A stretch of DNA of 64,000 bases from Amblyomma americanum (Eukaryota; Arthropoda; Arachnida; Ixodida; Ixodidae), in NCBI RefSeq assembly GCF_052857255.1, contig NC_135504.1, forward strand, positions 133,350,929 to 133,414,928, read 5' to 3'. The position numbers and the translations under genes are program-made. Below are positions 48,418 to 60,915 of this stretch, one piece after another. Below the pieces are notes generated by a model. The model saw only the letters and a list, made by a program, of their open reading frames with translations. It ran no database searches and was not told the origin of the DNA. The stretch's first letter is position 1. Every line of letters starts with the position of its first letter.

Positions 48418-50379
48418 TGAAAGCCGGCGGTTTTTAAAGCTCGCTACCACCGCACATCACAGGTGCGCCTATTAGCGCTCCACCTCTAACTAAAGCGTCG
48501 CGTGCGTCTGGTGTTCTGAGGGTGAAAGTTGAAAGCCGACGGTTTTTAAAGCTCACTACCACCGCACATCACAGGCGCCCCTATTAGCGCTCCACGCCTA
48601 ACGAAAGCGTCACGTGCGTCCGGAGTGCTGACGGCGATTTTTGAAAGCCGGCGGTTTTAAAGCTCGCTGCCACGGCACATCACACGCGCCCCTATTAGCG
48701 TTCCACCCCTAACGGAAGCGTGGCGTGCGTCCGCTGTTCTGACGGTGAATTTTGAAAGCCGGCGGTTTTAAAGCTCGCTACAACCGCACATCACAGGTGC
48801 GCCTATTAGCGCTCCACCTCTAACTAAAGCGTCACGTGCGTCCGGAGTGCTGACGGCGATTTTTGAAAGCCGGCGGTTTTAAAGCTCGCTGCCACGGCAC
48901 ATCACACGCGCCCATATTAGCGTTCCACCTCTAACGGAAGCATGGCGTGCGTCCGCTGTTCTGAAGGTGAATTTTGAAAGCCGGCGGTTTTTAAAGCTCG
49001 CTACCACCGCACATCACAGGTGCGCCTATTAGCGCTCCACCTCTAACTAAAGCTTCACGTGCGTCCGGAGTGCTGACGGTGATTTTTGAAAGCCGGCAGT
49101 TTTAAAGCTCGCTACCACAGCACATCACTCGCGCCTCTATTAGCGTTCCACCTCTAACGGAAGCGTGGCGTGCGTCCGGAGTGCTGACGGTGATTTTTGA
49201 AAGCCGGCGGTTTTAAAGCTCGCTGCCACGGCACATCACACGCGCCGCTATTAGCTTTCCACCTCTAACGGAAGCGTCGCGTGCGTCCGGAGTGCTGACG
49301 GCGATTTTTGAAAGCCGGCGGTTTTAAAGCTCGCTGTTACGGCACATCACACGCGCCCCTATTAGCGTTCCACCTCTAACGGAAGCGTGGCGTGCGTCCG
49401 GTGATCTGACGGTGAATTTTGAAAGCCGGCGGTTTTTAAAGCTCGCTACCACCGCACATCACAGGTGCCCCTATTAGCGTTCCACTTTTAACGAAAGCGT
49501 CACGTGCGTCCGGAGTGCTGACGGTGATTTTTGAAAGCCGGCGGTTTTAAAGCTCGCTAACACGGCAAATCACACGCGCCCCTATTAGCGTTCCGCCTCT
49601 AACGGAAGCGTCGCGTGCGTCCGGTGTTCTGACGGTGAATTTTGAAAGCCGGGGGTTTTTAAAGCTCGCTACCACCGCACATCACAGGTGCCCCTATTAG
49701 CACTCACACCTCTAACGAAAGCGTCACGTGCGTCCGCAGTGCTGACGGTGATTTTTGAAAGCCGGCGGTTTTAAAGCTCGCTACCACGGCACATCACACG
49801 AGCCACTATTAGCGTTCCACCTTTAACGGAAGCGTCGCGTGCGTCTGGTGTTCTGAGGGTGAATGTTGAAAGCCGGCGGTTTTTAAAGCTCGCTACCACC
49901 GCACATCACAGGTGCCCCTATTAGTGCTCCACGTCTAACGAAAGCGTCACGTGCGTCCGGAGTGCTGACGGCGATTTTTGAAAGCCGGCGGTTTTAAAGC
50001 TCGCTGCCACGGCACATCACACGCTCCCCTATTAGCGTTCCACCTCTAACGGAAGCGTGACGTGCGTCCGCTGTTCTGACGGTGAATTTTGAAAGCCGGC
50101 GGTTTTTAAAGCTCGCTACCACCGCACATCACAGGTGCGCCTATTAGCGCTCCACCTCTAACTAAAGCGTCGCGTGAGTCCGGAGTGCTGACGGTGATTT
50201 TTGAAAGCTGGCGGTTTTAAAGCTCGCTACCACGGCACATCACACGCGCCCCTATTAGCGTTCCACCTCTAACGGAAGCGTCGCGTGCGTCTGGTGTTCT
50301 CAGGGTGAATTTTGAAAGCCGGCGGGTTTTAAAGCTCGCTACCACCGCACATCACAGGTGCCCCTATTAGCGCTCCACG
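48418..50379 (+). repeat. 2.0-kb block, copy 1 (offset 7466)
   Basis: This matches 55884-57845. Beyond 50379 one 112-bp monomer present here is missing in the partner, after which homology resumes at offset 7355. That is a clean single-monomer deletion or insertion. Confidence 0.75.
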
Positions 50380-51492
50380 TCTAACGAAAGCCTCACGTGC
50401 GTCCGGTGTGCTGACGGCGATTTTTGAAAGCCGGCGGTTTTAAAGCTCGCTACCACCGCACATCACAGGTGCCCCTATTAGCGCTCCACCCCTAACGGAA
50501 GCGTCGCGTGCGTCCGGAGTGCTGACAGTGATTTTTGTAAGCCGGCAGTTTTAAAGCTCGCTACCACGGTACATCACACGTGCCCCTATTATCGTTCCAT
50601 CTCTAACAGAAGCGTGGCGTGCGTCCGGTGTTCTGACGGTGAATTTTGAAAGCCGGCGGAATTTAAAGCTCGCTACCAGCGCACATCACAGGTGCCCCTA
50701 TTAGCGCTCCACCTCTAACGAAAGCGTCACGTGCGTCCGGAGTGCTGACGGTGATTTTTCAAAGCCGGCGGTTTTAAAGCTCGCTGCCACGGCACATCAC
50801 ACGCGCCCCTATTAGCGTTCCACCTCTAACGGAAGCGTGGCGTGCGTCCGCTGTTCTGACGGTGAATTTTGAAAGTCGGCGGTTTTTAAAGCTCGCTACC
50901 ACCGCACATCACAGGTGCCCCTATTAGCGCTCCACCTCTAACTAAAGCGTCACGTGCGTCCGGAGTGGTGACGGTGATTTTTGAAAGCCGGCGGTTTTAA
51001 AGCTCGCTACCACGGCACATCACACGCGCCCCTATTAGCGTTCCACCTCTAACGGAAGCGTCGCGTGCGTCCGGAGTGCTGACGGTGATTTTTGAAAGCC
51101 GGCGGTTTTAAAGCTCGCTACCACGGCACATCACACGCGCCGCTATTAGCGTTCCACCTCTAACGGAAGCGTCGCGTGCGTCCGGAGTGCTGACGGTGAT
51201 TTTTGAAAGCCGGCGGTTTTAAAGCTCGCTACCACGGCACATCACACGCGCCCCTATTAGCGTTCCACCTCTAACGGAAGCGTCGCGTGCGTCCAGAGTG
51301 CTGACGGTCATTTTTGAAAGCCGGCGGTTTAAAGCTCGCTACCACGGTACATCACACGTGCCCCTATTATCGTTCCACCTCTATCAGAAGCGTGGCGTGC
51401 GTCCGGTGTTCTGACGGTGAATTTTGGAATCCGGCGGATTTTAAAGCTCGCTACCACGGCACATCACACGCGCCGCTATTAGCGTTCCACCT
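49418..51492 (+). repeat. 2.1-kb block, copy 1 (offset 3008)
   Basis: This matches 52426-54500, 27 monomers away, including the TTTTGTAAGCC, GGCGGAATTTAAAG and GTTTAAAGCTCGC variants and an AAA run. The right break is where CTCAAATG replaces CTCTAACGG. Confidence 0.78.
50954..51286 (+). repeat. AAA run of the right-hand domain (333 bp)
   Basis: It is the 4568-bp-offset copy of 46386-46718, with the same GTGGTGACGG and CGCCGCTATT markers, and the same CCAGAGTGCTG monomer follows. Confidence 0.8.
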
Positions 51493-51669
51493 CAAATGAA
51501 AGCGTGGCGTGCGTCCGCTTTTCTGACGGTGAGGTTTGAAAGCCGGCGGTTTTTAACGCTCGCTACCACCGCACATCACAGGTGCCTCTATTAGCGCTCC
51601 ACCTCTAACGAAAGCGTCACGTGCGTCCGGAGTGCTGACGGTAATTTTTGAAAGCCGGCGGTTTTAAAG

Positions 51670-52444
51670 CTCGCTACAACGGCACATCACACGCGCCCCT
51701 ATTAGCGTTCCACCTCTAACGGAAGCGTCGCGTGCGTCCGGAGTGCTGACGGTGATTTTTGAAAGCCGGCGGTTTAAAGCTGGCTACCACGGAATATCAC
51801 ACGCGCCCCTATCAGCGTTCCACCCCAAACGAAAGCGTGGCGTGCGTCCGGAGTGCTGACGGTGAATTTTGAAAACCGGCGGTTTCTAAAGCTCGTTACC
51901 AGCACACATCACAGGTGCCCCTATTAGCGCTCCACCTCTAACGAAAGCGTCACGTGCGTGCAGAGTGCTGAGGGTGAATTTTGAAATCCGGCGGTTTTAA
52001 TGCTCACTACCACCGCACATTAAACGCGCCCCTATTAGCGTTCCACCTCTATCGGAAGCGTCGCGTGCGTCCGGTGCTCTGACGGTGAATTTTGAAAGCC
52101 GGCGGTTTTTAAAGCTCGCTACCACCGCACATCACAGGTGCCCCTATTAGCACTCACACCTCTAACGAAAGCGTCACGTGCGTCCGGATTCTGACGGTGA
52201 TTTTTGAAAGCAGGCGGTTTTAAAGCTCGCTACCACGGCACATCACACGCGCCCCTATTAGCGTTCCACCTTTAACGGAAGCGTGGCGTGCGTCCGCTGT
52301 TCTGACGGTGAAATTTGAAAGTCGGCGGTTTTTAAAGCTCGCTACCACCGCACATCACAGGTGCCCCTATTAGCGCTCCACCTCTAACTAAAGCGTCACG
52401 TGCGTCCGGAGTGCTGACGGTGATTTTTGAAAGCCGGCGGTTTT
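51670..52444 (+). repeat. Diverged block, copy 1 (offset 7355)
   Basis: This stretch holds the most diverged monomers I saw: GGTTTAAAGCTGGC with GGAATATCAC, CACCCCAAACG, AAAACCGGCGGTTTCTAAAGC, GTGCAGAGTGCTGAGGG, and CCGGATTCTGACGG with a 1-bp loss. It recurs at 59030-59799 with the same changes. It may be an older remnant carried along by duplication. Confidence 0.75.
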
Positions 52445-53961
52445 TAAAGCTCGCTACCACCGCACATCACAGGTGCCCCTATTAGCGTTCCACTTTTAAC
52501 GAAAGCGTCACGTGCGTCCGGAGTGCTGACGGTGATTTTTGAAAGCCGGCGGTTTTAAAGCTCGCTAACACGGCAAATCACACGCGCCCCTATTAGCGTT
52601 CCGCCTCTAACGGAAGCGTCGCGTGCGTCCGGTGTTCTGACGGTGAATTTTGAAAGCCGGGGGTTTTTAAAGCTCGCTACCACCGCACATCACAGGTGCC
52701 CCTATTAGCACTCACACCTCTAACGAAAGCGTCACGTGCGTCCGCAGTGCTGACGGTGATTTTTGAAAGCCGGCGGTTTTAAAGCTCGCTACCACGGCAC
52801 ATCACACGAGCCACTATTAGCGTTCCACCTTTAACGGAAGCGTCGCGTGCGTCTGGTGTTCTGAGGGTGAATGTTGAAAGCCGGCGGTTTTTAAAGCTCG
52901 CTACCACCGCACATCACAGGTGCCCCTATTAGTGCTCCACGTCTAACGAAAGCGTCACGTGCGTCCGGAGTGCTGACGGCGATTTTTGAAAGCCGGCGGT
53001 TTTAAAGCTCGCTGCCACGGCACATCACACGCTCCCCTATTAGCGTTCCACCTCTAACGGAAGCGTGACGTGCGTCCGCTGTTCTGACGGTGAATTTTGA
53101 AAGCCGGCGGTTTTTAAAGCTCGCTACCACCGCACATCACAGGTGCGCCTATTAGCGCTCCACCTCTAACTAAAGCGTCGCGTGAGTCCGGAGTGCTGAC
53201 GGTGATTTTTGAAAGCTGGCGGTTTTAAAGCTCGCTACCACGGCACATCACACGCGCCCCTATTAGCGTTCCACCTCTAACGGAAGCGTCGCGTGCGTCT
53301 GGTGTTCTCAGGGTGAATTTTGAAAGCCGGCGGGTTTTAAAGCTCGCTACCACCGCACATCACAGGTGCCCCTATTAGCGCTCCACGTCTAACGAAAGCC
53401 TCACGTGCGTCCGGTGTGCTGACGGCGATTTTTGAAAGCCGGCGGTTTTAAAGCTCGCTACCACCGCACATCACAGGTGCCCCTATTAGCGCTCCACCCC
53501 TAACGGAAGCGTCGCGTGCGTCCGGAGTGCTGACAGTGATTTTTGTAAGCCGGCAGTTTTAAAGCTCGCTACCACGGTACATCACACGTGCCCCTATTAT
53601 CGTTCCATCTCTAACAGAAGCGTGGCGTGCGTCCGGTGTTCTGACGGTGAATTTTGAAAGCCGGCGGAATTTAAAGCTCGCTACCAGCGCACATCACAGG
53701 TGCCCCTATTAGCGCTCCACCTCTAACGAAAGCGTCACGTGCGTCCGGAGTGCTGACGGTGATTTTTCAAAGCCGGCGGTTTTAAAGCTCGCTGCCACGG
53801 CACATCACACGCGCCCCTATTAGCGTTCCACCTCTAACGGAAGCGTGGCGTGCGTCCGCTGTTCTGACGGTGAATTTTGAAAGTCGGCGGTTTTTAAAGC
53901 TCGCTACCACCGCACATCACAGGTGCCCCTATTAGCGCTCCACCTCTAACTAAAGCGTCAC

Positions 53962-54294
53962 GTGCGTCCGGAGTGGTGACGGTGATTTTTGAAAGCCGGC
54001 GGTTTTAAAGCTCGCTACCACGGCACATCACACGCGCCCCTATTAGCGTTCCACCTCTAACGGAAGCGTCGCGTGCGTCCGGAGTGCTGACGGTGATTTT
54101 TGAAAGCCGGCGGTTTTAAAGCTCGCTACCACGGCACATCACACGCGCCGCTATTAGCGTTCCACCTCTAACGGAAGCGTCGCGTGCGTCCGGAGTGCTG
54201 ACGGTGATTTTTGAAAGCCGGCGGTTTTAAAGCTCGCTACCACGGCACATCACACGCGCCCCTATTAGCGTTCCACCTCTAACGGAAGCGTCGC
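53962..54294 (+). repeat. AAA run of the right-hand domain (333 bp)
   Basis: It is the 3008-bp-offset copy of 50954-51286, with all three monomers and the following CCAGAGTGCTG monomer preserved. Confidence 0.8.
54184..54294 (+). repeat. Type A monomer, 111 bp (exemplar)
   Basis: This copy represents the most common A sequence. Diagnostic states are AGTGCTGACGG at positions 11-21, GTGATTTTTG at 21-30, four Ts before AAAGC, CCACGGCAC at 58-66, ACACGCGCC at 70-78, GCGTTCC at 85-91, and an end reading AACGGAAGCGTCGC. It contains 13 internal CpGs and a fourteenth at the junction with the next monomer. The length is 3 x 37, so runs of A keep the reading frame, but several frames contain stops (TGA at 15-17, TAA in TTTTAAAG, TAG in CTATTAG). 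Common A variants carry CAGGCGG with GTCCCACC, GCTAACACGGCAAATC with CTAATGG, or GGCGATTTTTG with GCTGCC. Confidence 0.93.
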
Positions 54295-54682
54295 GTGCGT
54301 CCAGAGTGCTGACGGTCATTTTTGAAAGCCGGCGGTTTAAAGCTCGCTACCACGGTACATCACACGTGCCCCTATTATCGTTCCACCTCTATCAGAAGCG
54401 TGGCGTGCGTCCGGTGTTCTGACGGTGAATTTTGGAATCCGGCGGATTTTAAAGCTCGCTACCACGGCACATCACACGCGCCGCTATTAGCGTTCCACCT
54501 CTAACGGAACCGTCGCGTGCGTCCGGAGTGCTGACGGTGATTTTTGAAAGCCGGCGGTTTTAAAGCTCGCTACCACGGCACATCACACGCGCCCCTATCA
54601 GCGTTCCACCTCAAATGAAAGCGTGGCGTGCGTCCGCTTTTCTGACGGTGAGGTTTGAAAGCCGGCGGTTTTTAACGCTCGC

Positions 54683-55900
54683 TACCACCGCACATCACAG
54701 GTGCCCCTATTAGCGCTCCACCTCTAACTAAAGCGTCACGTGCGTCCGGAGTGCTGACGGTGATTTTTGAAAGCCGGCGGTTTTAAAGCTCGCTACCACG
54801 GCACATCACACGCGCCCCTATTAGCGTTCCACCTCTCACGGAAGCGTCGCGTGCGTCCGGAGTGCTGACGGTGATTTTTGAAAGCCGGCGGTTTTAAAGC
54901 TCGCTACCACGGCACATCACACGCGCCCCTATTAGCGTTCCACCTCTAACGGAAGCGTCGCGTGCGTCCGGTGTTCTGACGGTGAATTTTGAAGGCCGGC
55001 GGTTTTTAAAGCTCGCTACCACCGCACATCACAGGTGCCCCTATTAGCGCTCCACTTCTAACGAACGCGTCACGTGCGTCCGGAGTGCTGACGGTGAATT
55101 TGGACAGCCGGCGGTATTTATAGCTCGCTACCACCGCACATCAAAGGTGCCCCTATTAGCGCTCCACCTCAAACGAAAGCGTCACGTGCGTCCGGAGTGC
55201 TGACGGTGATTTTTGAAAGCCGGCGGTTTTAAAGCTCGCTAACACGGCAAATCACACGCGCCCCTACTAGCGTTCCACCTCTAATGGAAGCGTCGCGTGC
55301 GTCCGGTGCTCTGACGGTGAATTTTGAAAGCCGGCGGATTTTAAAGCTCGCTACCAGCGCACATCACAGGTGCCCCTATTAGCGCTCCACCTCTAACGAA
55401 AGCGTCACGTGCGTCCGGAGTGGTGACGGTGATTTGTGAAAGCCGGCGGTTTTAAAGCTCGCTGCCACGGCACATCACACGCGCCCCTATTAGCGTTCCG
55501 CCTCTAACGGAAGCGTCGCGTGCGTCCGGTGTTCTGACGGTGAATTTTGAAAGCCGGCGGTTTTTAAAGCTCGCTACCACCGCACATCACAGGTGCCCCT
55601 ATTAGCACTCACACCTCTAACGAAAGCGTCACGTGCGTCCGCAGTGCTGACGGTGATTTTTGAAAGCCGGCGGTTTTAAAGCTCGCTACCACGGCACATC
55701 ACACGAGCCACTATTAGCGTTCCACCTCTAACGGAAGCGTCGCGTGCGTCTGGTGTTCTGAGGGTGAATGTTGAAAGCCGACGGTTTTTAAAGCTCGCTA
55801 CCACCGCACATCACAGGCGCCCCTATTAGCGCTCCACGCCTAACGAAAGCGTCACGTGCGTCCGGAGTGCTGACGGCGATTTTTGAAAGCCGGCGGTTTT
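54683..55900 (+). repeat. 1.2-kb block, copy 1 (offset 5015)
   Basis: This matches 59698-60915, 45 monomers away. Shared private markers are CCTCTCACGGAAG, CTAACGAACGCG and GGAGTGGTGACGGTGATTTGTG. One difference seen is GCCGGCGG near 55447 against GCCGGCAG near 60462. It carries the H monomer near 55.10 kb. Confidence 0.78.
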
Positions 55901-57845
55901 TAAAGCTCGCTACCACCGCACATCACAGGTGCGCCTATTAGCGCTCCACCTCTAACTAAAGCGTCGCGTGCGTCTGGTGTTCTGAGGGTGAAAGTTGAAA
56001 GCCGACGGTTTTTAAAGCTCACTACCACCGCACATCACAGGCGCCCCTATTAGCGCTCCACGCCTAACGAAAGCGTCACGTGCGTCCGGAGTGCTGACGG
56101 CGATTTTTGAAAGCCGGCGGTTTTAAAGCTCGCTGCCACGGCACATCACACACGCCCCTATTAGCGTTCCACCCCTAACGGAAGCGTGGCGTGCGTCCGC
56201 TGTTCTGACGGTGAATTTTGAAAGCCGGCGGTTTTAAAGCTCGCTACAACCGCACATCACAGGTGCGCCTATTAGCGCTCCACCTCTAACTAAAGCGTCA
56301 CGTGCGTCCGGAGTGCTGACGGCGATTTTTGAAAGCCGGCGGTTTTAAAGCTCGCTGCCACGGCACATCACACGCGCCCATATTAGCGTTCCACCTCTAA
56401 CGGAAGCATGGCGTGCGTCCGCTGTTCTGAAGGTGAATTTTGAAAGCCGGCGGTTTTTAAAGCTCGCTACCACCGCACATCACAGGTGCGCCTATTAGCG
56501 CTCCACCTCTAACTAAAGCTTCACGTGCGTCCGGAGTGCTGACGGTGATTTTTGAAAGCCGGCAGTTTTAAAGCTCGCTACCACAGCACATCACTCGCGC
56601 CTCTATTAGCGTTCCACCTCTAACGGAAGCGTGGCGTGCGTCCGGAGTGCTGACGGTGATTTTTGAAAGCCGGCGGTTTTAAAGCTCGCTGCCACGGCAC
56701 ATCACACGCGCCGCTATTAGCTTTCCACCTCTAACGGAAGCGTCGCGTGCGTCCGGAGTGCTGACGGCGATTTTTGAAAGCCGGCGGTTTTAAAGCTCGC
56801 TGTTACGACACATCACACGCGCCCCTATTAGCGTTCCACCTCTAACGGAAGCGTGGCGTGCGTCCGGTGATCTGACGGTGAATTTTGAAAGCCGGCGGTT
56901 TTTAAAGCTCGCTACCACCGCACATCACAGGTGCCCCTATTAGCGTTCCACTTTTAACGAAAGCGTCACGTGCGTCCGGAGTGCTGACGGTGATTTTTGA
57001 AAGCCGGCGGTTTTAAAGCTCGCTAACACGGCAAATCACACGCGCCCCTATTAGCGTTCCGCCTCTAACGGAAGCGTCGCGTGCGTCCGGTGTTCTGACG
57101 GTGAATTTTGAAAGCCGGGGGTTTTTAAAGCTCGCTACCACCGCACATCACAGGTGCCCCTATTAGCACTCACACCTCTAACGAAAGCGTCACGTGCGTC
57201 CGCAGTGCTGACGGTGATTTTTGAAAGCCGGCGGTTTTAAAGCTCGCTACCACGGCACATCACACGAGCCACTATTAGCGTTCCACCTTTAACGGAAGCG
57301 TCGCGTGCGTCTGGTGTTCTGAGGGTGAATGTTGAAAGCCGGCGGTTTTTAAAGCTCGCTACCACCGCACATCACAGGTGCCCCTATTAGTGCTCCACGT
57401 CTAACGAAAGCGTCACGTGCGTCCGGAGTGCTGACGGCGATTTTTGAAAGCCGGCGGTTTTAAAGCTCGCTGCCACGGCACATCACACGCTCCCCTATTA
57501 GCGTTCCACCTCTAACGGAAGCGTGACGTGCGTCCGCTGTTCTGACGGTGAATTTTGAAAGCCGGCGGTTTTTAAAGCTCGCTACCACCGCACATCACAG
57601 GTGCGCCTATTAGCGCTCCACCTCTAACTAAAGCGTCGCGTGAGTCCGGAGTGCTGACGGTGATTTTTGAAAGCTGGCGGTTTTAAAGCTCGCTACCACG
57701 GCACATCACACGCGCCCCTATTAGCGTTCCACCTCTAACGGAAGCGTCGCGTGCGTCTGGTGTTCTCAGGGTGAATTTTGAAAGCCGGCGGGTTTTAAAG
57801 CTCGCTACCACCGCACATCACAGGTGCCCCTATTAGCGCTCCACC
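55884..57845 (+). repeat. 2.0-kb block, copy 2 (offset 7466)
   Basis: This is the partner of 48418-50379. Private changes include CACACACGCCCC near 56147 and TGTTACGACAC near 56801. The CACGTCTAACG / GGTGTGCTGACGG monomer of the partner is skipped at its right end. Confidence 0.75.
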
Positions 57846-58308
57846 CCTAACGGAAGCGTCGCGTGCGTCCGGAGTGCTGACAGTGATTTTTGTAAGCCGG
57901 CAGTTTTAAAGCTCGCTACCACGGTACATCACACGTGCCCCTATTATCGTTCCATCTCTAACAGAAGCGTGGCGTGCGTCCGGTGTTCTGACGGTGAATT
58001 TTGAAAGCCGGCGGAATTTAAAGCTCGCTACCAGCGCACATCACAGGTGCCCCTATTAGCGCTCCACCTCTAACGAAAGCGTCACGTGCGTCCGGAGTGC
58101 TGACGGTGATTTTTCAAAGCCGGCGGTTTTAAAGCTCGCTGCCACGGCACATCACACGCGCCCCTATTAGCGTTCCACCTCTAACGGAAGCGTGGCGTGC
58201 GTCCGCTGTTCTGACGGTGAATTTTGAAAGTCGGCGGTTTTTAAAGCTCGCTACCACCGCACATCACAGGTGCCCCTATTAGCGCTCCACCTCTAACTAA
58301 AGCGTCAC

Positions 58309-58641
58309 GTGCGTCCGGAGTGGTGACGGTGATTTTTGAAAGCCGGCGGTTTTAAAGCTCGCTACCACGGCACATCACACGCGCCCCTATTAGCGTTCCA
58401 CCTCTAACGGAAGCGTCGCGTGCGTCCGGAGTGCTGACGGTGATTTTTGAAAGCCGGCGGTTTTAAAGCTCGCTACCACGGCACATCACACGCGCCGCTA
58501 TTAGCGTTCCACCTCTAACGGAAGCGTCGCGTGCGTCCGGAGTGCTGACGGTGATTTTTGAAAGCCGGCGGTTTTAAAGCTCGCTACCACGGCACATCAC
58601 ACGCGCCCCTATTAGCGTTCCACCTCTAACGGAAGCGTCGC
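58309..58641 (+). repeat. AAA run of the right-hand domain (333 bp)
   Basis: It is the 4347-bp-offset copy of 53962-54294, with the same markers in the same order. Confidence 0.8.
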
Positions 58642-59029
58642 GTGCGTCCAGAGTGCTGACGGTCATTTTTGAAAGCCGGCGGTTTAAAGCTCGCTACCAC
58701 GGTACATCACACGTGCCCCTATTATCGTTCCACCTCTATCAGAAGCGTGGCGTGCGTCCGGTGTTCTGACGGTGAATTTTGGAATCCGGCGGATTTTAAA
58801 GCTCGCTACCACGGCACATCACACGCGCCGCTATTAGCGTTCCACCTCTAACGGAACCGTCGCGTGCGTCCGGAGTGCTGACGGTGATTTTTGAAAGCCG
58901 GCGGTTTTAAAGCTCGCTACCACGGCACATCACACGCGCCCCTATCAGCGTTCCACCTCAAATGAAAGCGTGGCGTGCGTCCGCTTTTCTGACGGTGAGG
59001 TTTGAAAGCCGGCGGTTTTTAACGCTCGC

Positions 59030-59799
59030 TACAACGGCACATCACACGCGCCCCTATTAGCGTTCCACCTCTAACGGAAGCGTCGCGTGCGTCCGGAGTG
59101 CTGACGGTGATTTTTGAAAGCCGGCGGTTTAAAGCTGGCTACCACGGAATATCACACGCGCCCCTATCAGCGTTCCACCCCAAACGAAAGCGTGGCGTGC
59201 GTCCGGAGTGCTGACGGTGAATTTTGAAAACCGGCGGTTTCTAAAGCTCGTTACCAGCACACATCACAGGTGCCCCTATTAGCGCTCCACCTCTAACGAA
59301 AGCGTCACGTGCGTGCAGAGTGCTGAGGGTGAATTTTGAAATCCGGCGGTTTTAATGCTCACTACCACCGCACATTAAACGCGCCCCTATTAGCGTTCCA
59401 CCTCTATCGGAAGCGTCGCGTGCGTCCGGTGCTCTGACGGTGAATTTTGAAAGCCGGCGGTTTTTAAAGCTCGCTACCACCGCACATCACAGGTGCCCCT
59501 ATTAGCACTCACACCTCTAACGAAAGCGTCACGTGCGTCCGGATTCTGACGGTGATTTTTGAAAGCAGGCGGTTTTAAAGCTCGCTACCACGGCACATCA
59601 CACGCGCCCCTATTAGCGTTCCACCTTTAACGGAAGCGTGGCGTGCGTCCGCTGTTCTGACGGTGAAATTTGAAAGTCGGCGGTTTTTAAAGCTCGCTAC
59701 CACCGCACATCACAGGTGCCCCTATTAGCGCTCCACCTCTAACTAAAGCGTCACGTGCGTCCGGAGTGCTGACGGTGATTTTTGAAAGCCGGCGGTTTT
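59030..59799 (+). repeat. Diverged block, copy 2 (offset 7355)
   Basis: This is the partner of 51670-52444, with the same unusual substitutions. It is joined on the left to the 4347-offset block at TTAACGCTCGCTACAACGG, and on the right to the 5015-offset block. Confidence 0.75.
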
Positions 59800-60915
59800 A
59801 AAGCTCGCTACCACGGCACATCACACGCGCCCCTATTAGCGTTCCACCTCTCACGGAAGCGTCGCGTGCGTCCGGAGTGCTGACGGTGATTTTTGAAAGC
59901 CGGCGGTTTTAAAGCTCGCTACCACGGCACATCACACGCGCCCCTATTAGCGTTCCACCTCTAACGGAAGCGTCGCGTGCGTCCGGTGTTCTGACGGTGA
60001 ATTTTGAAGGCCGGCGGTTTTTAAAGCTCGCTACCACCGCACATCACAGGTGCCCCTATTAGCGCTCCACTTCTAACGAACGCGTCACGTGCGTCCGGAG
60101 TGCTGACGGTGAATTTGGACAGCCGGCGGTATTTATAGCTCGCTACCACCGCACATCAAAGGTGCCCCTATTAGCGCTCCACCTCAAACGAAAGCGTCAC
60201 GTGCGTCCGGAGTGCTGACGGTGATTTTTGAAAGCCGGCGGTTTTAAAGCTCGCTAACACGGCAAATCACACGCGCCCCTACTAGCGTTCCACCTCTAAT
60301 GGAAGCGTCGCGTGCGTCCGGTGCTCTGACGGTGAATTTTGAAAGCCGGCGGATTTTAAAGCTCGCTACCAGCGCACATCACAGGTGCCCCTATTAGCGC
60401 TCCACCTCTAACGAAAGCGTCACGTGCGTCCGGAGTGGTGACGGTGATTTGTGAAAGCCGGCAGTTTTAAAGCTCGCTGCCACGGCACATCACACGCGCC
60501 CCTATTAGCGTTCCGCCTCTAACGGAAGCGTCGCGTGCGTCCGGTGTTCTGACGGTGAATTTTGAAAGCCGGCGGTTTTTAAAGCTCGCTACCACCGCAC
60601 ATCACAGGTGCCCCTATTAGCACTCACACCTCTAACGAAAGCGTCACGTGCGTCCGCAGTGCTGACGGTGATTTTTGAAAGCCGGCGGTTTTAAAGCTCG
60701 CTACCACGGCACATCACACGAGCCACTATTAGCGTTCCACCTCTAACGGAAGCGTCGCGTGCGTCTGGTGTTCTGAGGGTGAATGTTGAAAGCCGACGGT
60801 TTTTAAAGCTCGCTACCACCGCACATCACAGGCGCCCCTATTAGCGCTCCACGCCTAACGAAAGCGTCACGTGCGTCCGGAGTGCTGACGGCGATTTTTG
60901 AAAGCCGGCGGTTTT
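59698..60915 (+). repeat. 1.2-kb block, copy 2 (offset 5015)
   Basis: This is the partner of 54683-55900. It diverges at 60916 where the partner has a fifth T and continues as a B monomer. Confidence 0.78.

Larger units (their letters stand above)
52426..54500 (+). repeat. 2.1-kb block, copy 2 (offset 3008)
   Basis: This is the partner of 49418-51492. The part from about 53.5 kb onward is copied once more at 57.85-59.03 kb (offset 4347). Confidence 0.78.
53500..54682 (+). repeat. 1.2-kb block, copy 1 (offset 4347)
   Basis: This matches 57847-59029, 39 monomers away, and includes an AAA run and the CTTTTCTGACGGTGAGG B monomer. The right break falls between GCTACCACCG and GCTACAACGG. Confidence 0.75.
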
